DNA of 64,000 nt, taken from Sphingomonas oryzagri. Its GTDB lineage: Bacteria; Pseudomonadota; Alphaproteobacteria; Sphingomonadales; Sphingomonadaceae. Position 1 is the first letter of the stretch; every line of letters starts with the position of its first letter. The stretch spans positions 2,600,084 through 2,664,083 of the forward strand of contig NZ_JARYGZ010000001.1 of NCBI RefSeq assembly GCF_029906645.1. Direction: 5' to 3'. The notes beneath the pieces are model-generated. The model was not told the DNA's origin, searched no databases, and saw only the letters and a program-made list of their open reading frames with translations. Below, one piece after another: positions 44,413-51,664 of this stretch. The position numbers and the translations under genes were made by a program.

Positions 44413-45216
44413 GTGAGTGATCGCCACGCCCTTGAACCGACCGGTGCGCTCAGCGTCGAGACGGTGACGCGCGTCCATCACTGGAACGAGCATCTGTTCA
44501 GCTTCTCGATCACGCGTCCGGCGAGCTTCCGCTTCCGCTCGGGCGAGTTCGTGATGCTGGGCCTGCCCGACGGCCAGCGCCCGCTGCTGCGCGCCTACTC
44601 GATCGCCAGCCCGTCCTATGACGAGACGCTGGAATTCCTGTCGATCAAGGTGCCGGACGGCCCGCTGACTTCGCGCCTGCAGGGCATCAAGGAAGGCGAC
44701 GCCGTGTTCCTCGGCCGCAAGCCGACCGGCACGCTCGTCACCGACGCGCTGCTGCCCGGCCGCCGCCTGTTCCTGCTCGCCACCGGCACCGGCCTCGCAC
44801 CGTTCATGTCGCTGATCCGCGATCCGGACCTGTACGAGCAGTTCTCGCAGATCGTGGTGGTCCACTCGGTGCGCCGGGTGAGCGACCTCGCCTATCGCGA
44901 CGTGCTGGAAGGCCAGCTGGCCGGCGATCCGCTGGTGCAGGACCAGGCGCTGCTTCAGCTTCACTACGTGCCGACCGTGACGCGCGAGCCGTTCCACACC
45001 ACCGCGCGCATCGGGACCCTGTTCGAGGACGGCACGCTGTTCAAGGCGCCGGTGACCGGCCCGCTGCAGCTCGATCCCACGCAGGACCGCATCATGCTGT
45101 GCGGCTCCATGGCGATGATCAAGGAGCAGGCGGCGATGCTCGACTCGCTCGGCTTCAAGGAAGGCTCGAACGCCGCACCGGGCGACTATGTGATCGAGCG
45201 CGCGTTCGTCGGCTGA
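44413..45216 (+). CDS. fpr: ferredoxin--NADP reductase
   Basis: This FAD enzyme moves electrons between NADPH and ferredoxin or flavodoxin. The 267-residue protein has the FAD motif LRAYSIASPSYDE, the NADP-binding GTGLAPFMSLIRD, the later MLCGSMAMIKE and the C-terminal VIERAFVG typical of the bacterial Fpr subclass. It starts with GTG at 44413. It could feed the ferredoxin-dependent sulfite reductase encoded at 5.8 kb, although the genes are far apart. Confidence 0.93.
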   Translation: MSDRHALEPTGALSVETVTRVHHWNEHLFSFSITRPASFRFRSGEFVMLGLPDGQRPLLRAYSIASPSYDETLEFLSIKVPDGPLTSRLQGIKEGDAVFLGRKPTGTLVTDALLPGRRLFLLATGTGLAPFMSLIRDPDLYEQFSQIVVVHSVRRVSDLAYRDVLEGQLAGDPLVQDQALLQLHYVPTVTREPFHTTARIGTLFEDGTLFKAPVTGPLQLDPTQDRIMLCGSMAMIKEQAAMLDSLGFKEGSNAAPGDYVIERAFVG

Positions 45217-45225
45217 TCACCCTCC

Positions 45226-45310
45226 CGTCATTGCGAGGAGCGAAGCGACGAAGCAATCCATAGGCACCGCGCTTGCGGCCATGGATTGCTTCGCTTCGCT
45301 CGCAATGACG
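45226..45310. repeat. REPIN-like palindromic repeat between fpr and amn
   Basis: The ends CGTCATTGCG and CGCAATGACG are perfect inverted arms. Inside them lie GAAGCAATCCAT and ATGGATTGCTTC as a second inverted pair. This is a dispersed repeat type familiar from sphingomonads and other bacteria. It fills nearly the whole gap between two convergent genes and may terminate both. Confidence 0.88.
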
Positions 45311-45314
45311 ACGC

Positions 45315-46772
45315 TTACCGGAACGGCGGCTCGTCGAAGCTGCGCAGCTTGCGCGAGTGGAGCTTGCCGCCCTCCGCGCGCAGCAGCTCGATCGTCTCCA
45401 GCCCGATCCTGAGATGCTGCGAGATCGCGCGTTCGTAGAAGCGGTTGGCCTGCCCCGGCAGCTTGATCTCGCCATGGATCGGCTTGTCGGACACGCACAG
45501 CAACGTCCCGTAGGGCACGCGGAAGCGATAGCCCTGCGCGGCGATGGTGGCGCTCTCCATATCGATGGCGACCGCGCGCGACTGGTTGAAGCGCAACGCG
45601 GACAGCGAATAGCGCAGTTCCCAGTTGCGATCGTCGGTGGTCACCACCGTGCCGGTGCGCAGCCGCCGCTTCAGCTCGTCGCCGGTCTCGCCCGACACCT
45701 TCTCGGCCGCGTGGAACAGCGCCTGCTGCACCTCGGCGATCGGCGGGATCGGAATCTCGACCGGCAGCACGTCGTCCAGCACATGATCGTCGCGCAGATA
45801 GGCGTGGGCCAGCACATAGTCGCCGATCGTCTGGCTGGGGCGCAGGCCACCGCAATGGCCGATCATCAGCCACGCCTGCGGGCGAAGCACCGCGAGATGA
45901 TCGCAGATCGTCTTGGCGTTGGACGGGCCGACGCCGATGTTGACCAGCGTCACCCCCGCCCCGTTCGGGCCGATCAGGTGGTAGGCCGGCATCTGCACCT
46001 TGCGCCACGGCGCCTCGGCAATGGCGCGCTCGGCATCCGGCGTCTCGCGCGTGATCAGCACCCCGCCAGCCACCGACAAAGCCTCGTACGGGCTGTCCGG
46101 CCGGCGCAGCTCGGCGAGCGCCCAGGCGACGAACTCATCGACGTAGCGGATATAGTTGGTGAACAGGATGTAGGGGCGGAAATCCTCGGCCGGCGTGCCG
46201 CTGTAATGCTTCAGGCGCGCGAGGCTGAAATCGACGCGTGGCCCCTCGAACAGCGAGAGCGGGCGGGTCGGATCATGCTCGAAGGCGAACAGGCCGTCGG
46301 CGATCTCGTCGCCGATGTCGTGCAGGCGGACGGCGGGGAAGAAGCGCGCCAGTTCGCTCGCCTGCACGCCGTCGATGCTCAGCTCCTCGCTGCCGTCGAG
46401 CACGTATGGATACGGGATCTCCTGCTCGGAGAGGCCGACCGACAGCCGCACCTTGTAGTCGCGCACCAGCAGGCGCAGCTGCTCCTCCAGATACTGGCGG
46501 AACATGCGCGGGCGCGTAATCGAGGTGGCATAGCTGCCGGACTGGTTGAGGCGGGCGAAGGCGCGGGTGAAGCGCGGGATCGGGCCGGTCGCCTCGTAAT
46601 CGACGCGCAGCTCCGGATAGGCGAACTGGCCGCGCCCCCGGCTGACCCCCTCGGGCAGCTTGCCGTCGGCCATGAAGGCCGCGATCGCATGGCGCAGATT
46701 GGTGACCGAGGTCTCGTGGCGCTCGATCAGCTCGTCCAGAATGGCAGGAATGTCTTCGATACGGGTGGTCAA
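45315..46772 (-). CDS. amn: AMP nucleosidase
   Basis: The enzyme cleaves AMP to adenine and ribose 5-phosphate. The 485-residue protein has an N-terminal AMP-nucleosidase domain (to about residue 190) and a C-terminal phosphorylase-type domain with NIGVGPSNAKTICDHLAVLRP, MIGHCGGL and the nucleobase/ribose segment AIDMESATIAAQGYRF. The length matches the family. It is a single-gene unit with a repeat-filled gap on each side. Confidence 0.93.
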   Translation of the reverse strand: MTTRIEDIPAILDELIERHETSVTNLRHAIAAFMADGKLPEGVSRGRGQFAYPELRVDYEATGPIPRFTRAFARLNQSGSYATSITRPRMFRQYLEEQLRLLVRDYKVRLSVGLSEQEIPYPYVLDGSEELSIDGVQASELARFFPAVRLHDIGDEIADGLFAFEHDPTRPLSLFEGPRVDFSLARLKHYSGTPAEDFRPYILFTNYIRYVDEFVAWALAELRRPDSPYEALSVAGGVLITRETPDAERAIAEAPWRKVQMPAYHLIGPNGAGVTLVNIGVGPSNAKTICDHLAVLRPQAWLMIGHCGGLRPSQTIGDYVLAHAYLRDDHVLDDVLPVEIPIPPIAEVQQALFHAAEKVSGETGDELKRRLRTGTVVTTDDRNWELRYSLSALRFNQSRAVAIDMESATIAAQGYRFRVPYGTLLCVSDKPIHGEIKLPGQANRFYERAISQHLRIGLETIELLRAEGGKLHSRKLRSFDEPPFR

Positions 46773-46921
46773 GTGGAAGGTCTCCTTCTCTTGTTCTTGT
46801 TGGCGGGCGGTCGTTCACGCCGCCGCTCCGCAGGCCGGGACTACCGGGCCGTCACCTTACCTAGCGCGGAAATGTGGCAATGGGGAGACTGCAGGCTCGA
46901 TGAATGATGGCCGCCCCGAAA

Positions 46922-46996
46922 CGTCATCGCGAGGCGCCAAGCGCCGTGGCGATCCACCCTCACCATCTGGATTTTTTACGAGGCTCGCAATGGCGG
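46922..46996. repeat. degenerate palindromic repeat upstream of amn
   Basis: The left side CGTCATCGCGAGG and right side CTCGCAATGGCGG are a diverged version of the arms at 45226-45310, with GATCCA/TGGATT inside. It lies in the 280-bp gap between amn and the AT-rich orphan gene. Apart from this repeat I see nothing defined in that gap. Confidence 0.6.
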
Positions 46997-47052
46997 GGCG
47001 TGGTGGGAAGCGGTCGTTGCGAGTTTCGACCGTTTCGTCCTAGGCTGATCAG

Positions 47053-47412
47053 ATGAAAAATCTCGCCATTATTGGCTTTTGCGCCGCTGCGATGTTCGCC
47101 AAGAGCCTATTGGCCGAAACAGCGGGAATTATCCCAAACAAGTCGGATTTGATTTCTGCTATGAATAGAAGGGCAGAAGAAAATCTCGATGATTATATTA
47201 AAAATTCATCCGATTACGTGACAGGCCACATCCATCCTGTGAAGAGCTTGAGCGAAGTCCTCTGTGTCGAAAGTGCGCAACCGGCGGGCGCTGACTGTCA
47301 TTTTTTGGCGATATATGGCTCAAGCAAAACTTATCACATCGCGACACTTATTCAGGATAGTGAGGGCTGGCATATTCTGCGCGATCAATCGGTCAGCGTA
47401 TCAACCCGGTGA
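47053..47412 (+). CDS. AT-rich orphan, small exported protein
   Basis: I do not recognise this 119-residue protein. It has a signal peptide (KNLAIIGFCAAAMFAKSLLAE), a helical charged segment, and a C-terminal part with FLAIYGSSKTYHIATLIQDSEGWHIL that could be a small beta sheet. It has two Cys in the mature part. Base composition and codon use (AAA, ATT, GAT, TTA) differ clearly from all neighbours, which suggests acquisition by transfer. It is flanked by repeats on both sides. Confidence 0.65.
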   Translation: MKNLAIIGFCAAAMFAKSLLAETAGIIPNKSDLISAMNRRAEENLDDYIKNSSDYVTGHIHPVKSLSEVLCVESAQPAGADCHFLAIYGSSKTYHIATLIQDSEGWHILRDQSVSVSTR

Positions 47413-47442
47413 CAGCGGCCGATCATGGGGCGATAGCCGCCT

Positions 47443-47532
47443 CGTCGCCCCTGCGAGGCAGGGGCCTATCTCCTCACCGATCCGCCAGAACGACAGCCCA
47501 GGTGATGGGCTCCTGCCTGCGCAGGAGCGACG
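47443..47532. repeat. palindromic repeat downstream of the AT-rich orphan
   Basis: The ends CGTCGCCCCTGCG and CGCAGGAGCGACG form inverted arms. Each end carries its own hairpin (CCCCTGCGAGGCAGGGG and TCCTGCCTGCGCAGGA). It is a third REPIN-like type in this part of the window. Confidence 0.8.
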
Positions 47533-47554
47533 GGTGATGAGGCAATACCGGACC

Positions 47555-48250
47555 TCACCCCAGCCCATAGAAATCCGCCAGCCGATCCAGCGCCAGCGTC
47601 AGCACCACCCGCCCCGCCCGTGCCGGCCAGCCGAGTGCGCGCTCAGCCGCTTCCATACCCTCGCCGGCGCAGACGATGCGCCACAGCACGTCTTTCAGCC
47701 CCGGCCCCACGGCGCCCAGCGCCGCGTCCGTCCGCCGCTTCGCCGCGATCTGGGCGAGGGTCGGGTCGAGACCGTCACCGGTCGAACGCGCGCCCGCATC
47801 CCAGCGCATCGTCACGCGCGGGCCAAGGCCCGCCACCGTCCAGTCGCTACGCAGCCGCTCGCCCGCCTCATACTGCCGCGCATCGACCAGCCCGCGCGCC
47901 TTCAGCCAGCCGAGCGGCGATTCGGCGAGGTTGACCGTCACGCTGCGCGTCGGCCGGGCGCCCGCCCTTTGCCCTTGCGCACGCGGCTCGCCATCGTCCG
48001 GCCGCGACCGCTCAGCAAGCAGGCGCTTCGCCGAGTCGACCTGTCGGCGGAACCACGCCCGCCCCGCATCGCTCGCCGCGAGCGAGTCGCGCTCGACCGC
48101 CAGCAGATCCCGCCGCTCCAGATCGGCGACCAGCGCGTCGGTCGCGACCAGCGGCCCGGCCGCCCAACCGCCCGCGCGGCGGCGGAATCGGCGCCCTTCG
48201 CACAATGCCTCCAGCACGCGCCGGCCCTGCAGACTCACTCCGGTGCCCAT
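47555..48250 (-). CDS. DUF6456 domain protein
   Basis: The 231-residue protein has an N-terminal winged-helix-like part (VSLQGRRVLEALCEGRRF, LVADLERRDLL) and the C-terminal DUF6456 region. That region shows VTVNLAESPLGWLKARGLVDARQYEAGERLRSDWTVAGLGPRVTMRWD and LGWPARAGRVVLTLALDRLADFYGL. Such proteins in alphaproteobacteria are presumed DNA-binding regulators. Start ATG at 48250. It is transcribed divergently from the HTH protein with a 96-bp gap. Confidence 0.82.
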   Translation of the reverse strand: MGTGVSLQGRRVLEALCEGRRFRRRAGGWAAGPLVATDALVADLERRDLLAVERDSLAASDAGRAWFRRQVDSAKRLLAERSRPDDGEPRAQGQRAGARPTRSVTVNLAESPLGWLKARGLVDARQYEAGERLRSDWTVAGLGPRVTMRWDAGARSTGDGLDPTLAQIAAKRRTDAALGAVGPGLKDVLWRIVCAGEGMEAAERALGWPARAGRVVLTLALDRLADFYGLG

Positions 48251-48346
48251 GCGATTCGTTCCCTTTATGTTCGCTATGGCCCCGCATTGCCACAAAGGAT
48301 ATGCTGTAGGAAAGAGAATAACCCTTGCGGTTATGGGAGGCCCACT

Positions 48347-48913
48347 GTGATCACGCGTATCCGCGACGTCCGCAAAGCGAAGGGGCTGACGCTCGCCGAA
48401 GTGGCGGAGCGCTGCGTGCCCGCGACCACGGCGCAGACCATCGGGCGGCTGGAGACGGGCACCCGCACCGTCTCGGTCGGCTGGCTAAACCGCATCGCGA
48501 AGGCGCTGGGCGTCGAGGCGGCGGACCTCGTGCAGCTGCCCGATACGGTGGACCTGCCGGTCGCGGCGATCCTGAGCGCCAACGGCGCGGTCGCGCCGCG
48601 CCAGCCCTCGCTCGCGACCCCGCCCCGGCCCGAGGCGGGCGCGCTCGCGCTGATCGTCGAGGCCGGCGTCGGCGATTATCGCGCCGGCGATACGGTGTGG
48701 CTGGATCGGCTGGCGCCAGAAGCATTCGGCCAGGCGCTCAACCGCGACGTGCTGCTGCCCAGGCCCGCCGGCCGCTTCCTGTTCGGCCGGATGATCGGGC
48801 GCGAGCCGGGCAAGCTGCAGATCCTGCCGCTCTCCAACGGCGGCCGCCAGCAGGTGATCGCCGATCCCGCCTGGCTCGGCCTCGCGGTGCAGCTGGTGCG
48901 GCCGCTGGGCTGA
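48347..48913 (+). CDS. XRE-type HTH regulator with S24/LexA-like C-terminal domain
   Basis: This 188-residue protein starts with an XRE HTH (RIRDVRKAKGLTLAEVAERCVPATTAQTIGRLETG). From about residue 95 it has a domain whose spacing recalls S24 repressors (GDYRAGDTVWLDR, RFLFGRMIGREPGKLQILPLSNGG), but the GDSM-type serine is absent, so no self-cleavage is expected. The GTG at 48347 has GGGAGG 6 bases upstream. A tRNA gene follows. Target genes are unknown; autoregulation with the divergent DUF6456 gene is plausible. Confidence 0.8.
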   Translation: MITRIRDVRKAKGLTLAEVAERCVPATTAQTIGRLETGTRTVSVGWLNRIAKALGVEAADLVQLPDTVDLPVAAILSANGAVAPRQPSLATPPRPEAGALALIVEAGVGDYRAGDTVWLDRLAPEAFGQALNRDVLLPRPAGRFLFGRMIGREPGKLQILPLSNGGRQQVIADPAWLGLAVQLVRPLG

Positions 48914-48958
48914 ACGCTTGCGGCGCGGCGCGCAAGCGGGCATAGGCCCGCACGCAGT

Positions 48959-49033
48959 GGGCGGTTAGCTCAGCGGTAGAGCGGCTCGTTTACACCGAGC
49001 GGGTCGGGAGTTCGATCCTCTCACCGCCCACCA
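48959..49033 (+). tRNA. tRNA-Val (anticodon TAC)
   Basis: A full cloverleaf is visible. The acceptor GGGCGGT pairs with ACCGCCC, the D-arm is GCTCAGCGGTAGAGC, and the anticodon stem GCTCG/CGAGC holds loop TTTACAC. The T-arm is GGGAG-TTCGATC-CTCTC, with the discriminator A and an encoded CCA. The loop gives anticodon UAC, for valine GUA/GUG codons. Confidence 0.95.
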
Positions 49034-49213
49034 TGCTTCCTTCCGACAATTGCCCCGACGCATGTCGGCCGAGGCGCGCGCCGATGACTGACGCCCGCGA
49101 CAGGCGGAGGCAAGAGCCTTCCGTCGCGGACATCCGCCGGCGGAGCTTGTCATCGGCGCGCTCGTCACGAATGATATGAGAATATTCGTACGATAGCGAA
49201 GGATGTCGCCAAT

Positions 49214-50053
49214 ATGTTGGGTCTGCTGCTCGGCTTGCTGGTATCGTCCGGCGCCGTCCCTTCGTCGCCGTGCACTCCCATTCCCCGCGTGGAGACCCTG
49301 TTCGCCGTTTCCGGCACCCGGTGGATCGTGGCGGGCGAATTGCATGGCACGAACGAAATGCCGAAGGCCTTCGGCGATCTGGTTTGTGCCGCGGCACGCG
49401 GGAAGCGCGGGATCATCGTCGCCCTGGAACATCCGGTCGATGAGCAGCGCCTGCTCGACGATTATTTGTCTTCAAACGGCGACGCAGCGGCCAAAGACCA
49501 TCTCTTGTCCTTTCCGATTTGGCATTGGGCGATGCAGGACGGCAGGACGAGCCAGGCTTATCTCGCCCTCCTCGAACGCCTTCGGCTGATGAAGAAACAG
49601 GGCATGATCCGCGGCGTGGTTGCCGTGCAGCCCAGCGGAAAACCACTTTCACCCGCCGACTACGAGGCCGAGATGGCTCGAACGATACGAGACGCGAGCA
49701 CATCGGCGGATGAGCTGGTCGTCGTTTTGATAGGAAGCACCCATGCGCGCACCACCGCTTTCACGACGCGAGATGGAACGACCTATATGCCGATGGCGGG
49801 ACTGCTACCGAAGGACGAGACCATCACGCTCGATATGAGCGGGATGGGTGGATCAGCCTGGAACTGCACGATGCCCAAGGACGCGAACGGCACATCGGGC
49901 ATCGCTTGCGCCGCGCATCCCGTCGCTCCGCCCCGTAAGGCCTATCCTCGCGGCATCGCTCTGGCACGCGACGACGATGCCGCTTTTTCGGGCTATTTCA
50001 ATCTCGGAACATCTCTCACCGCGTCCCTTCCAGCGGCGACCAACGACCAGTAG
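49214..50053 (+). CDS. exported protein with Ere/ChaN-like motifs
   Basis: This 279-residue protein has a hydrophobic N-terminus (MLGLLLGLLVSSGAV). It then shows three motifs in an order seen in the erythromycin-esterase/ChaN/TraB superfamily: IVAGELHGTNEMP (Glu and His), VALEHPVDE and VVLIGSTHAR. That suggests a metal- or haem-binding hydrolase-like fold, probably periplasmic. The rest is unlike named members and I would not assign a substrate. It lies between tRNA-Val and the flagellar cluster with no partner. Confidence 0.7.
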   Translation: MLGLLLGLLVSSGAVPSSPCTPIPRVETLFAVSGTRWIVAGELHGTNEMPKAFGDLVCAAARGKRGIIVALEHPVDEQRLLDDYLSSNGDAAAKDHLLSFPIWHWAMQDGRTSQAYLALLERLRLMKKQGMIRGVVAVQPSGKPLSPADYEAEMARTIRDASTSADELVVVLIGSTHARTTAFTTRDGTTYMPMAGLLPKDETITLDMSGMGGSAWNCTMPKDANGTSGIACAAHPVAPPRKAYPRGIALARDDDAAFSGYFNLGTSLTASLPAATNDQ

Positions 50054-50206
50054 GCCGGCCGGCGCGAGGTGCGGAAACACCCGTAACCGGATCGCACCGA
50101 ACGGTCCTGAAACGGCGACAAGCGCCCAGGCAGATCGCCCATCTTAGATCCACGATCAGAAACAAGACCATGGGTCCGGAGGGGCGGGGTCCGGCACGAC
50201 GGCGAC

Positions 50207-51112
50207 CTACCCGACCGGCACCACCACCGCCTTCGCCGAGGCCAGATAGGCATCCATCCCCGCGGTCGCCTGCTCGCTCAGCCCGATGAACACGCGCCGC
50301 CCGTCGCGCGGATCGGGCTTGCGCACGAGGATCGCCTGCTCGGTCATCTGGGTGATCCAGCGCAGCGCCGTCGTCGCCGGCACGGCCGCCGCGATGCACA
50401 GGCTGGAGACCGCGACCATCCGCCCCTCCAGCCGGGCGGCGGTGAGATCGAGCAGGATGTCCCACGCGGGGTCCGCAAACAGTTCCGGCATGAAATGCTG
50501 GCCGCGCAGCCGGCGCAGGCGGATGAAGGCGCGGACCAGCGGGCCGTCGCTGGACGAAATCGGGCGCGGCTCGGCGGCGATCCGCTCGGCCTCGTCGGCG
50601 GACATGCTGGCGAGCATCCGCGCGATCCGCCCGACCTCCTCGCTCAGTTCGGCAAGACGACGCTTGCTCGCGGCTCCGCCTTCCTCGACCCAGGGCGAAG
50701 GCGGCTCGGTCAATTCGGCGATGGCGGTATCCAGCTCCTCCGGCCGGGGATCGATGAGGATGCGCGTGCCGGTGCCGGTCACCCGCGCGGTCACCACGTC
50801 GATCAGGTCGGGCGGCACGATCAGGATGGCGAACAGCCGTCCCGCCGCCTCGCCCATCGCATCGAGCCGGGCGAGCAGCAGGTCCAGCGCCGCGCCATCG
50901 TCCCGCGCGATGTCGAGGATCACGCCCGCCGTCGCCACCTGCCGATCGATCCGGGCGAGCGCGTCGGCCAGCGGCGCGTTGGCCACGATCCGCCCTCCGC
51001 CTTGCGTCACCCGCTCCGCCAGCGCCAGCCGGCGCCCAGCATCGTCGCCGAACAGCAGCACGGCCGGCGACAACAGGCGATGATAGGGAATGTCGGCGGG
51101 GAGCGCGTTCAT
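50207..51112 (-). CDS. regulator with receiver-like N-terminal domain and MarR-type winged helix
   Basis: The 301-residue protein has an N-terminal part that reads like a response-regulator receiver. An acidic pair lies in LLFGDDAGRRLAL (Asp23-24), a candidate phospho-Asp in VILDIARDDG (Asp67), and a later TGTRILIDPR. The C-terminal 110 residues are MarR-like: PAWDILLDLTAARLEGRMVAVSSLCIAAAVPATTALRWITQMTEQ and RKPDPRDGRRVFIGLSE (winged-helix wing). GGAGG precedes the ATG. It is the last gene after fliS and may regulate motility. Confidence 0.82.
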   Translation of the reverse strand: MNALPADIPYHRLLSPAVLLFGDDAGRRLALAERVTQGGGRIVANAPLADALARIDRQVATAGVILDIARDDGAALDLLLARLDAMGEAAGRLFAILIVPPDLIDVVTARVTGTGTRILIDPRPEELDTAIAELTEPPSPWVEEGGAASKRRLAELSEEVGRIARMLASMSADEAERIAAEPRPISSSDGPLVRAFIRLRRLRGQHFMPELFADPAWDILLDLTAARLEGRMVAVSSLCIAAAVPATTALRWITQMTEQAILVRKPDPRDGRRVFIGLSEQATAGMDAYLASAKAVVVPVG

Positions 51113-51119
51113 CGAGACC

Positions 51120-51157
51120 TCCGTTCCATTTCTGTTCCAGTATTGCACCGGAACGGA
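51120..51157. promoter_or_regulatory. inverted repeat upstream of the receiver/MarR-like regulator
   Basis: TCCGTTCC and GGAACGGA (8 bp, spacer 22) lie directly upstream of the regulator start; a GTTCC half-copy lies between. It could be an autoregulatory operator. The evidence is symmetry and position only. Confidence 0.35.
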
Positions 51158-51222
51158 TGGAGGTCATCTCCAAAATGAATCCGAAACGGAGGTACTCAGC
51201 CTCCGGTTCGGAGAAAGCCGGA

Positions 51223-51621
51223 TCAGCCGATCTGCGCCCAGGCTTCGGAAATCTGGGCGATCATCGTACGCGCCTCGCGGATCGGCTCGGCATCCCCCGC
51301 GTCGGAACCCGCCGCGATCAGGCGGCGCGCCTCGCGGTAGATGGCGGACAGGCCGGCCGCGATCTCGCCGCCCTGGCGACGATCGAGGCTGCCCTCCAGC
51401 CCGAGCAGGATGGTGTTGGCGCGGGCGCGCCGCACGATCACCTGCGAGCGGTTCAGCGTGCCGTTCGCACCCAGGCCGACGATCAGCGTATCGAGGCTCT
51501 TGAGCAGTTCTTCGAACAGCACCGCGACCAATTGGTGCGGCGACGAGGCCTCCACGCGCGCGCCGATATCGACATTGGCATAGCTCTTCTTGGCGCTGGC
51601 ATATCCGGCACTCGCGTACAT
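51223..51621 (-). CDS. fliS: flagellar export chaperone FliS
   Basis: FliS binds the C-terminus of flagellin in the cytoplasm and prevents early polymerisation. The 132-residue helical protein shows SYANVDIGARVEASSPHQLVAVLFEELLKSLDTL and a later NTILLGLEGSLDRRQGGEIAAGLSAIY, both conserved. It lies 43 bases after fliD, a usual arrangement. A fliT gene is not evident; the next gene is a regulator. Confidence 0.9.
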   Translation of the reverse strand: MYASAGYASAKKSYANVDIGARVEASSPHQLVAVLFEELLKSLDTLIVGLGANGTLNRSQVIVRRARANTILLGLEGSLDRRQGGEIAAGLSAIYREARRLIAAGSDAGDAEPIREARTMIAQISEAWAQIG

Positions 51622-51664
51622 GTGCGTGCAGTCCTGTCCCTAGAAATTTTGAAGGAATGGGCGA

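Noticed and set aside
48959-49213. Integration site of a mobile element at the tRNA-Val 3' end
   Set aside because: No direct repeat of the tRNA end and no integrase are in the window.
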